From Dyadobacter koreensis (lineage in GTDB: Bacteria; Bacteroidota; Bacteroidia; Cytophagales; Spirosomataceae): a DNA stretch of 64,000 bases. The DNA lies in the NCBI RefSeq assembly GCF_900108855.1, contig NZ_FNXY01000001.1, positions 1,077,942 to 1,141,941 of the forward strand, given 5' to 3'. The notes under the pieces were generated by a model. The model was not told where the DNA came from. It ran no database searches and saw only the letters and a list, made by a program, of their open reading frames with translations. Made by a program: the position numbers and the translations under genes. Positions 56,746 through 63,687 of this stretch are shown here, piece after piece; within the stretch, counting starts at the first letter, position 1; the number at the start of each line of letters is the position of its first letter.

Positions 56746-57088
56746 ATCTGCATAAAAATGCAGATGAGTGCTGAAAAAGGTTTCAGCACGCCCTGGTCAA
56801 ACCCGCTCTTTTCCCACCGCGCAATCCAGCCGCACAAAACGAGTTTATACGTCTCCTTTCCTTGTCTGCTCCCGGCCGTGCAAAAGCTCACGCCAGCCAT
56901 AAAAATGGCTGTCATGCCTTTTGCGTAACGGTTCCCGAAGGGGCGCGGGAGCAGCCTTCGTTCAGTCGGCGGGGCGGGCCATGTGCTTTCATTGCGGGGT
57001 TCTAATGTATGGCCCGCCCCTTTCAAATTTCTGTGCGCCCCCTGTGGCCATTTGCCGCACCCCGCACCCCCTTCTGCGGCAAATGGCC
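56746..57088. repeat. cluster of five perfect hairpins in a GC-rich patch
   Basis: Perfect inverted repeats occur at 56746-56753/56758-56765 (ATCTGCAT), 56768-56776/56781-56789 (GTGCTGAAA), 56895-56900/56905-56910 (AGCCAT), 56981-56992/57009-57020 (GGGGCGGGCCAT) and 57046-57059/57075-57088 (GGCCATTTGCCGCA). The patch is much GC-richer than the genes on both sides. No gene is convincing here. It could be a structured RNA, a recombination or transfer site, or a repeat family. Confidence 0.7.
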
Positions 57089-57094
57089 CGGGCG

Positions 57095-57125
57095 CCTATC
57101 CAGCGGCAGTCCTATCCAGCGGCAG
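57095..57125. repeat. tandem 15-bp direct repeat
   Basis: CCTATCCAGCGGCAG occurs at 57095-57109 and again at 57111-57125, one base apart, at the edge of the hairpin patch. Confidence 0.85.
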
Positions 57126-57558
57126 AAGAACATCCAAGTTGTTATTATTGATCCATCCTGCCAGACAATCGACAAACAAATTTCAATCCTTGTGACCAAA
57201 TTGCTATTATGCGTCTAAAATACATCTCTGGCGTCTTCGGATTGTCAGTATGTGTTTAAATTTAAAAAAGATCAGAGTCTTGCTTTGGTCTTTTTTGTTT
57301 TTGAAACTCGACCGAATGTTAAAACGTTTGTCTACCTTTAAGTTTGGCGATAGATCGCCACAAATGAGGGTGTTTTATAAAGGTTCGGAGTTTGTCCTCT
57401 GGCTTCTTTTTTGTCTAATGCAGATATAATCATACTCATTTGCAGCAAGTTGACAGGCCTACTAATACTCCTTTCAAACAGCAGCTCTTCACCTCAAAAG
57501 ATTTGGTTGACAATGACACACCGTCTTATACTGCGAAAATTACCATAACAGAATAACG
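57126..57558. other. intergenic upstream of RNA cassette A
   Basis: No gene seen. A weak AAAAAAGATC/GGTCTTTTTT hairpin lies near 57265-57298. CACACCG near 57519, about 40 bp before the structured RNA, recurs upstream of all four RNA copies. Confidence 0.4.
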
Positions 57559-57712
57559 AAAGTTACGCTCGGTTTGGAAAATGCAAGGGCGGCTAAAAAA
57601 GCCGTCGTTTGAAAAATATCCACCGTGAACGGTAGTTTTTTTAACGCAGACCCTTGCACGAATCCAAACCTAACACGTCACTACCGCGCAATTCTGGTAC
57701 GGTTCCAGAAGG
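57559..57712 (+). ncRNA. repeated structured RNA leader, copy A
   Basis: This starts AAAGTTACGC. Helices: GGTTTGG (57571) with CCAAACC (57664); TGCAAGGG (57582) with CCCTTGCA (57651); hairpin GCGGC/GCCGTC around an A-run; ACCG/CGGT hairpin inside the conserved TCCACC...GGTAG frame, closed by A-run/T-run; 3' hairpin TTCTGG/CCAGAA. The single-stranded motif CCTAACACGT is kept. Compensating differences against copies B and D support RNA structure. It lies 14 bp before a small ORF. Confidence 0.75.
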
Positions 57713-57726
57713 TTAACTTTAATAGT

Positions 57727-57902
57727 ATGGACACGCTTGACAAACTGTATGCGCTCCAACAGAGTTATCATCCAACACCTCGAAAGTGCAGAAAGAGCTG
57801 AACTCCGCCAAGTCACCAGCTGCAAAAGTTCTTCTAAAAACGAAGTACGCTGTGCTTCGTAAAATTCATGATCAGGTTTCAGACCTGGTAATCCCCTACT
57901 GA
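57727..57902 (+). pseudogene. small helical ORF of cassette A, frameshifted
   Basis: The ATG at 57727 begins MDTLDKLYALQQSYHP and then stops in-frame. A shift near 57774 continues as NTSKVQKELNSAKSPAAKVL ... VLRKIHDQVSDLVIPY to the TGA at 57900-57902. Both parts have good helical, coding-like composition, so a single frameshift (or programmed shift) is likely. It ends 1 bp before the SymE-like start. Confidence 0.5.
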
Positions 57903-57903
57903 T

Positions 57904-58065
57904 ATGAATCGCAAAGTTCAGGAAAAAGCTGAACGCCGGATACGAGGTATCCGGTTCGTTCCATCCTTGCCATTGTCCGGGATCAGGCTGGAATCAACCG
58001 GTTTTCAAATCGGGCAGGAAGTTAATATTGCTGTAATTAACGGTCAAATCATAATCAGTCCATAG
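57904..58065 (+). CDS. SymE-like toxin protein
   Basis: 53 residues, overlooked by a 60-residue cut-off: MNRKVQEKAERRIRGIRFVP ... LSGIRLESTGFQIGQEVNIA ... NGQIIISP. The pattern VPxLPLSG-x2-LE-x-xGF-x2-G-x2-V-x5-G-x-I-x-I matches the SymE (AbrB-fold) family. SymE is an SOS-induced RNA-cleaving or nucleoid-condensing toxin in enterobacteria, controlled there by antisense RNA. Here it is the second gene of an RNA-led cassette and is directly followed by a terminator. Confidence 0.75.
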   Translation: MNRKVQEKAERRIRGIRFVPSLPLSGIRLESTGFQIGQEVNIAVINGQIIISP

Positions 58066-58070
58066 TCCAG

Positions 58071-58092
58071 GTCGGGAGTTAAAACTCCCGAC
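58071..58092 (+). terminator. terminator of cassette A
   Basis: GTCGGGAGTT pairs with AACTCCCGAC across a 2-base gap and is followed by TTCTTTC, 5 bp after the symE-like stop. Confidence 0.8.
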
Positions 58093-58163
58093 TTCTTTCA
58101 ATTGACAGAAAAAAAATAAAAAGACTCAACTTCAATTCTTTTTTTGTAAAATGAATTTTAGTG

Positions 58164-58589
58164 TTATCGGTATTCGATCATCGAATGAGGAAAATTTAAT
58201 GCCGTTTCATTGGTTTCTCTCCATGTATGAACAAAAACACTTCCCAACGAACCCTTGTTTTCTACCGGCCAATAACTCTCAATACCAAGCATACTCGTAA
58301 AAGCAGTTCCAGTTATTTTTATTTTATTGTTTTCAATAAAAACACTCAACCGGAGTTGCCAGAATTTGACTTCTTTTCCTTTGGTAGTAACCAGACCCAA
58401 ATCCTTATTATAGTTGTCAATTTCGTAAGACCGGTCATTTAGATATGATACGAACTCTTTGACTGTTGTTTCCTGTGACTTCGTACTGTCGACGGTCAAA
58501 ATGATTTGTTTTGCATTCTTTGGAGGCTTCTGAGCATTTGAAACGAAAGGAAAAATAGTGACTACGAAGAAGAAAAGAAATGCTTTCAT
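58164..58589 (-). CDS. exported hypothetical protein (141 aa)
   Basis: The signal peptide (MKAFLFFFVVTIFPFVSNAQ) is cleaved near NAQ. The mature part is a small alpha/beta domain (IILTVDSTKSQETTVKEFVS, LGLVTTKGKEVKFWQLRLSV, NKIKITGTAFTSM) resembling DUF4468-type lipoprotein or periplasmic domains. It lies on the minus strand between cassettes A and B and seems unrelated to them. The function is unknown. Confidence 0.7.
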   Translation of the reverse strand: MKAFLFFFVVTIFPFVSNAQKPPKNAKQIILTVDSTKSQETTVKEFVSYLNDRSYEIDNYNKDLGLVTTKGKEVKFWQLRLSVFIENNKIKITGTAFTSMLGIESYWPVENKGSLGSVFVHTWRETNETALNFPHSMIEYR

Positions 58590-58704
58590 GATAGAGGTTT
58601 TATTGAGTAGGTGTCAAAGATAGAATTAATAATCATCAGCTGAGCAGTAATTATATTCTCCAAATCCACACCGATCGATGGCAGGCATTCATATCGGCAA
58701 TACG

Positions 58705-58862
58705 AAAGTTACGCTCAGCCTGAAACTTGCAAGGGCAGACTAAAAAGTCTGTCCTTAAAAAATCTCCACCCGGAAAATCGGGTAGTATTTTTTAATGCAG
58801 ACCCTTGCAGGAATCAGCCTTATCACGTGCAAACCGCGTAATGCCGGTACGAAGCTGGCAGG
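58705..58862 (+). ncRNA. repeated structured RNA leader, copy B
   Basis: AAAGTTACGC at the start; TTACGC pairs with GCGTAA near the 3' end. TGCAAGGG (58728) pairs with CCCTTGCA (58802). Hairpin GGGCAGAC/GTCTGTCC has loop TAAAAA. The TCCACCCG...CGGGTAGT hairpin is flanked by A-run/T-run. The 3' hairpin is GCCGGT/GCTGGC, then AGG. The usual TAACACGT reads TATCACGT. CACACCG precedes it near 58665. The small ORF starts 17 bp downstream. Confidence 0.78.
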
Positions 58863-58878
58863 TTTAAATTCTTATAAT

Positions 58879-59061
58879 ATGAACAAGGCAAGTAAGAGAA
58901 TCGTCAAATTCGATAAGAAAGTGAAGAAACAAATCAAAAGGTTTGAAGCTGATATGAGAAATATTAGGATGACTGATGGAGAATGGAATAGGTTGCACAG
59001 TATCCGAGATCACCGTAAGCAATTACGTGAAGAGATCTTTGAACTTTTATATCTTCCTTAA
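58879..59061 (+). CDS. small basic helical protein of cassette B (60 aa)
   Basis: MNKASKRIVKFDKKVKKQIK ... LHSIRDHRKQLREEIFELLY: strongly charged, probably one or two long helices. There is no signal peptide and no known family. The start lies 17 bp after the structured RNA, and a perfect terminator follows directly after the stop. It shares no evident sequence with the proteins of the other cassettes. Confidence 0.6.
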   Translation: MNKASKRIVKFDKKVKKQIKRFEADMRNIRMTDGEWNRLHSIRDHRKQLREEIFELLYLP

Positions 59062-59085
59062 AAAAGAGGCTTCGGCCTCTTTTTA
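59061..59085 (+). terminator. terminator of cassette B
   Basis: AAAGAGGC, TTCG loop, GCCTCTTT, continuing into a T-run. It starts at the stop codon of the 60-aa gene. Confidence 0.92.
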
Positions 59086-59139
59086 TTTAATATGGCGACG
59101 GAAAGTAGTTTGACCCGATCCGAATCTTGGATAATGGAC

Positions 59140-59185
59140 AGTCCAAAGAAAATTACCTTTTCCTTGGTCGCTACTGAACTTCTGG
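59140..59185 (+). repeat. second conserved block, upstream of RNA copy C
   Basis: About 46 bp (GTCCAAAGAAAATTACC ... CTTGGTCGCTACTGAAC ... TCTGGC) nearly identical to 59737-59782. Both blocks lie 120-170 bp before a CACACCG and then a structured RNA. Confidence 0.75.
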
Positions 59186-59320
59186 CGTTGAACTCCCGCC
59201 GTGCCAGGCGTTATGTCGGCCACAAAAAAACCGCCAAACGCCTGGCCCGGTCGGGTTTGGTAAGAACTTGAAAGGCTATGCGAGTTAGCACCTTTACGGC
59301 AGTCACACCGCACAAGTATT

Positions 59321-59415
59321 ACGAAATATACGCTCGAACGAAAGATGCAAGGGTACGTTGCACCAATCATCCCTAACACGTGAAGCGGGGTGCAATGCTA
59401 TGTGGTATTAGCAGG
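59321..59415 (+). ncRNA. repeated structured RNA leader, short copy C
   Basis: A shortened form: ATACGCTCG start, TGCAAGGG (59346), no two-hairpin insert, then TTGCACC (59358) pairing with GGTGCAA (59389). CCCTAACACGT is kept. The 3' hairpin TGCTA/TAGCA, then GCAGG, matches the position of the A, B and D hairpins with different bases. The small ORF starts 18 bp later. Confidence 0.6.
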
Positions 59416-59432
59416 GTTAAATATTTATAGAA

Positions 59433-59630
59433 ATGGAAAATGAAATTTTGTATCAGAATTTGAAAGAGTTAGAGGAAATGTTGGGATTAGAGGTTGGATT
59501 TTGGAATACGTTTACTTTAAAGGATATTGAAGTGAGTGACAATAATGAAAGGAAGGTAGTTGAATTAGGAAAATTATTGGAGGAACTACATTTTGTAGTT
59601 AGGAGAACGTTATATCCTGGTAGGTATTAA
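59433..59630 (+). CDS. small acidic helical protein of cassette C (65 aa)
   Basis: MENEILYQNLKELEEMLGLE ... VELGKLLEELHFVVRRTLYP: amphipathic helices, acidic, no membrane segment. It is preceded by RNA copy C and followed by a TTCG-loop terminator. It is AT-rich compared with its leader. No family recognised. Confidence 0.6.
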   Translation: MENEILYQNLKELEEMLGLEVGFWNTFTLKDIEVSDNNERKVVELGKLLEELHFVVRRTLYPGRY

Positions 59631-59635
59631 TCTTT

Positions 59636-59659
59636 GGGGGCTTCGGCCTCCTTTTTTTT
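59636..59659 (+). terminator. terminator of cassette C
   Basis: GGGGGC, TTCG loop, GCCTCC (one G-U pair) and eight T. Confidence 0.92.
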
Positions 59660-59736
59660 GCTCAGATTCATCTCTTTTACGCTGGCTTAAAAGCCAATTA
59701 ATTTGTAGCTCGACTGAAAATTCACAGCATCTCGAC

Positions 59737-59782
59737 GTCCAAAAGAGATTACCTTTTCCTTGGTCGCTACTGAACATCTGGC
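59737..59782 (+). repeat. second conserved block, upstream of RNA copy D
   Basis: GTCCAAAAGAGATTACC ... CTTGGTCGCTACTGAAC ... TCTGGC; see 59140. It is followed by a CTGGCAGC/GCTGCCAG hairpin around an A-run (near 59800-59825). Confidence 0.75.
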
Positions 59783-59916
59783 TTCGAAATCCTGTCGGCC
59801 TAGGCGTCTGGCAGCGAAAAAAAAGCTGCCAGCCACTTGCCCGCCAGGTTGGTCGACAGGGAAACACCTTTTAGCCGCGGCGTTCGCCATCGCACAGCAT
59901 CCACACCGGAATTAGC

Positions 59917-60078
59917 AAAGTTACGCCCGGTCTGAAACATGCAAGGGCGGGCAAAAAAGCCCGTCCGAAAAAAAAATCTCCACCCTGAAAAACGGGTAGT
60001 ATTTTTTCCCGGCTGCCCCTTGCATGTATCAGACCTAACACGTACGGCCGGGCCTAATGCCGGTGCGGTGCCAGCAGG
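59917..60078 (+). ncRNA. repeated structured RNA leader, copy D
   Basis: AAAGTTACGCCCGG start; GCCCGG pairs with CCGGGC near 60048. GGTCTGA (59929) pairs with TCAGACC (60029), and TGCAAGGG (59940) with CCCTTGCA (60017). Hairpin GGGCGGGC/GCCCGTCC lies around an A-run. TCCACCC...GGGTAGT hairpin with A-run/T-run closure. CCTAACACGT is kept. The 3' hairpin GCCGG/CCAGC (one mismatch) precedes AGG. The small ORF starts 17 bp later. Confidence 0.78.
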
Positions 60079-60094
60079 TGAAACAGTAGCACAC

Positions 60095-60274
60095 ATGGAA
60101 ACTTACTTGAAATTGATCAGACTTGAAGAGTACCTTGCAGAAGAAGTTAGATGGATTCAATACAATCTGGATCTGCAACAGGTAAGAGATGAAGAATATA
60201 ACAAGCTGCCTGGAAAGTTACAGGTTTGCGAGCAATTGCACATTCAGGTTCGCAGAATGGCAGTAGCGTTTTAG
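60095..60274 (+). CDS. small helical protein of cassette D (59 aa)
   Basis: METYLKLIRLEEYLAEEVRW ... YNKLPGKLQVCEQLHIQVRR: two amphipathic helices and one cysteine. The ATG at 60095 lies 17 bp after RNA copy D; the longer in-frame reading upstream would run through the structured RNA. A strong terminator follows at once. It is similar in size, but not in sequence, to the other cassette proteins. Confidence 0.6.
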   Translation: METYLKLIRLEEYLAEEVRWIQYNLDLQQVRDEEYNKLPGKLQVCEQLHIQVRRMAVAF

Positions 60275-60276
60275 GA

Positions 60277-60305
60277 AATGGGGGCTGCGCCCCCATTTTT
60301 TTTTT
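60277..60305 (+). terminator. terminator of cassette D
   Basis: AATGGGGGC, TGC loop, GCCCCCATT and a T-run. It may also serve the convergent restriction gene ending at 60309. Confidence 0.93.
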
Positions 60306-60308
60306 GTT

Positions 60309-60914
60309 TTAGATAATAATTTCCTTCTTACTATTCCCATCTTGCCCCTTCGGAATAAGCGGTACGTCTGCATCTATCTCATCATAGGTAACAGATATCA
60401 CCCCGAGAATACCTTCAGTTAAATTTAGGTTGTTGTACATCACGAAGTACGATTCTAATTCTTCATAATTCCCTACCCGATCGGTCAAATACTGAGATAA
60501 GTCTTTGGTAGGTAAAATGAGGATACCGCCAATGATATTCTTCTCTATCATTCCCACTGCCATTTTGTTTAAAGCGCGGTGAGACGATGATATATTACCA
60601 GTCTCCCATTCAAGCGCGAAATGACCAAATTCAGTCTTAATAACGGAATCAATCGGTCCGGGAGCCATACCGTTGACAATCTTAATTCGTTGTTCGTGTA
60701 GCCAGTCTCTCTGCCCTAAATGGACAATCAAATTATTTTTTATGGGCTTTACTCCATTTCCCCTTCTCACAGGATTAATCTTAAAATTCTGACTGGAAAA
60801 CGGATTATTGACTAATGCAATACCATCTCTGATATCTTTTAAAATTTCCTGAAACTTTTCGGATTCGGAAAAGCTTCCTTTACTAATAAAGAAATTTTCT
60901 TTAACTATTTTCAT
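60309..60914 (-). CDS. BamHI-family type II restriction endonuclease
   Basis: 201 residues. The core motif is GPIDSVIKTEFGHFALEWET, with Asp89, Glu102 and Glu104 in the place of BamHI Asp94, Glu111 and Glu113, followed by GNISSSHRALNKMAVGM and YLTDRVGNYEELESY. BamHI itself is about 213 residues, so the length is normal. It cuts unmethylated DNA at a short palindrome; the exact site cannot be read from sequence. The start overlaps the controller gene by 14 bp, so it is expressed after that regulator. Confidence 0.88.
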   Translation of the reverse strand: MKIVKENFFISKGSFSESEKFQEILKDIRDGIALVNNPFSSQNFKINPVRRGNGVKPIKNNLIVHLGQRDWLHEQRIKIVNGMAPGPIDSVIKTEFGHFALEWETGNISSSHRALNKMAVGMIEKNIIGGILILPTKDLSQYLTDRVGNYEELESYFVMYNNLNLTEGILGVISVTYDEIDADVPLIPKGQDGNSKKEIII

Positions 60915-61143
60915 TTTTATCTGAGAGTTTAGTTTCCAACTCAGACATCATATTTGATAATGAAATGTCTAGCCCTATCGCCAGTTTATAAAGGACATTT
61001 AATGAAGGTTGGCGTTTACCGCGTTCAAGTAATGATATGTAAGTTCTATGGAGGTCGCACTTTTCAGCAAGCTTTTCTTGGGAAAGGCCGTTTTTTTCTC
61101 TTAGTGTCCGAAGTAGGGAAGCAAAAGCAATGTCAATATCCAT
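60901..61143 (-). CDS. restriction-modification controller protein (C protein)
   Basis: 80-residue single XRE domain (LLRTLREKNGLSQEKLAEKC ... RTYISLLERGKRQPSLNVLY). Small proteins of this size, overlapping the restriction gene, activate their own promoter and the restriction gene while delaying expression after transfer into a new host. The palindrome at 61191 is its probable operator. Confidence 0.9.
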   Translation of the reverse strand: MDIDIAFASLLRTLREKNGLSQEKLAEKCDLHRTYISLLERGKRQPSLNVLYKLAIGLDISLSNMMSELETKLSDKNENS

Positions 61144-61190
61144 GTCTGAAATAATTGGGCAAGGATATAGGTATTCAAATCAGATATCAA

Positions 61191-61204
61191 CAGACAATAG
61201 TCTG
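61191..61204. promoter_or_regulatory. putative C-box operator
   Basis: CAGACAATAGTCTG is an inverted repeat in the 107-bp gap between the divergent controller and methylase genes, the usual place for a C-protein site. Confidence 0.6.
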
Positions 61205-61250
61205 CAATAATTTATATATTTGTGCATTCTAGTACCATATTAACAATATT

Positions 61251-62450
61251 ATGGCAATCCAATTATTTGAAACCTTACGAATTACCAATAGAAGTCAAGC
61301 ACTTAGCTTTGCTGAACAAACTGGGATTAGCTTCCATCTTTTAAAATATTACAACGATAACAACATACTGCCATCAATATCAGAAATCGAATCTATTGCC
61401 AAAATTTCAGGAATTAGCAAATCGGTCTTAATGCTGTCTATGGGAATCATTTCCACTGAATTGATGGAGGAACTCGCAATTAATGCAATAAAAATCGGAG
61501 ACCTACTTAAAGTTGACAATAAACCAGGTTTACAAGAAAAAACCGAACTTAAACCTCAATTAGTTACAAGTTATGGGTCACTTTTTCAAGCGGACTGTAA
61601 CACAGTTTTACAAAGCATGCCGGATAATTCTGTCGACTTAATTTTTGCGGATCCGCCTTTTAACCTTAATAAGCAGTATCCTTCAAATATGAACGACAAT
61701 CTTATTGAGAAAGAATACCTTGCATGGTCTGAAAAATGGATCGACGAATGTATCCGGGTTTTGAAGCCAGGTGGCAGTTTCTTCTTATGGAATATTCCCA
61801 AGTGGAATACCTATTTATCAGATTATCTAAATCAGCGGCTTACTTTTAGACATTGGATTACCGCAGATATAAAATACAGCCTTCCAATTCAAGGAAGGTT
61901 ATATCCGTCACATTATTCTTTACTTTACTACTGCAAAGGGAAAAAGCCTAATTATTTCAATTCGGACCGCTTACCTATGGAGATTTGCCCGAAATGTAAA
62001 GGCGACCTCAAAGATTATGGCGGATACAAAGACAAAATGAACCCCAAAGGTATTAGTATGACGGATGTTTGGTACGACATTCCGCCAGTACGCCATACTA
62101 AATACAAGAAACGAAAAGGCGCTAATGAGCTATCCATTAAGTTAATTGACAGAATTCTTGAAATGGCAAGCCAACCAGGTGATGTCGTTTTTGATCCCTT
62201 CGGTGGGAGCGGCAGCACATACGTTGTAGCAGAATTAAAAGAACGAAAATGGATAGGTGTTGAAATCGGCCCTGTAGATGATATTTTAGCTCGTTTCCAA
62301 GAAATCGAATCTGAACGCCCATTACTTTCGAAGTATCGCAACGGCTACAATAGGCTCTTTACCGCGGAAAGCGCAATTGATAGGAAGAAACGAGGACTTT
62401 GGACTGATGAGAGTTTCAATACTTTAAAGCCGTTACTATTAGATTTTTAA
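61251..62450 (+). CDS. type II DNA methyltransferase (beta-class order, DPPF)
   Basis: 399 residues. An N-terminal helical/HTH-like part (about 1-90, ALSFAEQTGISFHLLKYYND) is followed by motif IV (IFADPPFNLNKQYP, Asp134-Phe137). A variable region with a CPKC pair (246-249) comes next, and motif I (FDPFGGSGSTYVVAELKERK, about 314-333) is last. The order IV then I is the beta class, which includes N6-adenine and N4-cytosine enzymes; DPPF leans to adenine, whereas BamHI methylase is described as N4-cytosine. It protects the host DNA against the neighbouring endonuclease. Confidence 0.9.
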   Translation: MAIQLFETLRITNRSQALSFAEQTGISFHLLKYYNDNNILPSISEIESIAKISGISKSVLMLSMGIISTELMEELAINAIKIGDLLKVDNKPGLQEKTELKPQLVTSYGSLFQADCNTVLQSMPDNSVDLIFADPPFNLNKQYPSNMNDNLIEKEYLAWSEKWIDECIRVLKPGGSFFLWNIPKWNTYLSDYLNQRLTFRHWITADIKYSLPIQGRLYPSHYSLLYYCKGKKPNYFNSDRLPMEICPKCKGDLKDYGGYKDKMNPKGISMTDVWYDIPPVRHTKYKKRKGANELSIKLIDRILEMASQPGDVVFDPFGGSGSTYVVAELKERKWIGVEIGPVDDILARFQEIESERPLLSKYRNGYNRLFTAESAIDRKKRGLWTDESFNTLKPLLLDF

Positions 62451-62503
62451 ATTGACAATCAACTGACAAATATCAATTAAATCTATTCCTCCCAATTAAA
62501 TAT

Positions 62504-63322
62504 ATGCGAAGTTTAAATGAACTTGAAAAAGACTTTTGTAGAAGAATCCTTGCGTTAGATGCAGCAAAAATTGAAGATCCAAACAGTTTTTTAAATTTGA
62601 CCACAGTTGTTACTGAGTTTGTTGGAGATGTCTCGATAGTAATCAACAGCGAAGAAAATAGTGTTATTATAAAAAGGCTTGGTGGATTTGTCAATGGAGT
62701 CCTTCAGGTTAATATTCGGGAAAATGATTCTGTTATTCGAACCTTAGTTGTTGCAATTAATCTTCTTATACTACTTGAAAAAGAGGCTTACATATCTTTA
62801 TTTCATATAATACCCGCACAGCGAAATGTCGTTTTTGGACCTTGGGTAGCACAGGTTGAGCATTCATCTAGTCCTATGTATGATACAACATTAATGACAA
62901 AAATCATAGAATATGCTACCAAGGAAATTATCATTTCTGATGAGTTTAGGAGATTTTGTAATGAAGGATTTATTGCCAGAGACGAACAGAGGTTTGCTCA
63001 GCAAATTGACCGCGCAACTACATCTGCCTCTAATTCTTCAATATCCGCTAGAAATTCATCAAGATCTGCACGCAATTCCACAATTGCTTTGTATATCTCT
63101 ACGAGTGCACTGCTGTTATCGTTATTAGTTAACTATAACAATCATATCGAATCAAAAAAGTCAGTACCAAAAACAATCGTGGTCGAGCACAGGCAAATGG
63201 ATGGTTTAGTATCTAGGCTGAATTCTATCAATAATAGTATTGATAGTTTAAGAGTAAATAACCTTACACGAGTCGCTCCTTCCAACCCCCTTTCTGATCC
63301 AAAAAAACCGAGAAATAGATGA
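62504..63322 (+). CDS. hypothetical protein with C-terminal membrane helix (272 aa)
   Basis: The soluble N-terminal domain of about 185 residues (LTTVVTEFVGDVSIVINSEE, IRTLVVAINLLILLEKEAYI) is followed by a Ser/Ala/Arg-rich coiled repeat (SASNSSISARNSSRSARNST). One membrane helix (IALYISTSALLLSLLVNY) and an outward tail complete it. It is 53 bp downstream of the methylase on the same strand, in the same AT-rich style, so it was probably acquired with it. No family recognised; a defence or immunity function is only a guess. Confidence 0.55.
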   Translation: MRSLNELEKDFCRRILALDAAKIEDPNSFLNLTTVVTEFVGDVSIVINSEENSVIIKRLGGFVNGVLQVNIRENDSVIRTLVVAINLLILLEKEAYISLFHIIPAQRNVVFGPWVAQVEHSSSPMYDTTLMTKIIEYATKEIIISDEFRRFCNEGFIARDEQRFAQQIDRATTSASNSSISARNSSRSARNSTIALYISTSALLLSLLVNYNNHIESKKSVPKTIVVEHRQMDGLVSRLNSINNSIDSLRVNNLTRVAPSNPLSDPKKPRNR

Positions 63323-63386
63323 ATTAAGAACCATCACTGTTACAAAATTTCTTCTAGACTATTATCGGTATACTTCAAGGCTATAA

Positions 63387-63687
63387 TCACTCCAAATCAA
63401 ACAAAGTCAAAAGATCCGGCTTCGGCCGCTCATATGGCATAATCGCTCCCGGCTTGTTTGTTTCAACCTTTGCACTGTAAATCCCATCCATCACGCGGTA
63501 AGTTGTTAGCTTTTCGTCTGGATATTTATATTTCATAAGATCCGTCATTTCCGTCTGTGTCAAATCCGGAATCAGCCAGGCGGTCGCTGCGTCTCCATCC
63601 AATATCAACGGCTGACGTTGGGCGTCGTTATGGACTTCTGCCATCAACGCGCTTGCGTCCGTTTGTAAGCGGTAACTAACAATGCAC
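63387..63687 (-). pseudogene. SRAP (YedK/HMCES-like) gene truncated by IS21
   Basis: The C-terminal third of an SOS-response-associated peptidase: RLQTDASALMAEVHNDAQRQ, PLILDGDAATAWLI, YRVMDGIYSAKVETNKP. The N-terminal part with the catalytic Cys2 is missing because the IS21 end begins right upstream. Intact SRAP proteins cross-link to abasic sites in single-stranded DNA. This copy must be inactive. Confidence 0.75.

Noticed and set aside
56595..57026. 143-codon minus-strand ORF over the hairpin patch
   Set aside because: Its sequence is dominated by the inverted repeats. Kept as the alternative explanation in the hairpin finding but not called as a gene.
57559..60078. Integron attC sites as explanation of the repeated leaders
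   Set aside because: The ends do not fit GTTRRRY/RYYYAAC in the correct order, the internal helices are conserved, and no integron integrase is seen.
57559..60078. Twister-ribozyme-like words (CCTAACAC, AATGCCGGT) in copies B and D
   Set aside because: The remaining twister core and its closing strand are absent, and copies A and C lack the second word, so the similarity looks accidental.
59083..60096. Minus-strand ORFs opposite cassettes C and D sharing SSDQGKGN
   Set aside because: The shared peptide arises from the repeated 46-bp DNA block. The frames differ and run through terminators and structured RNA.
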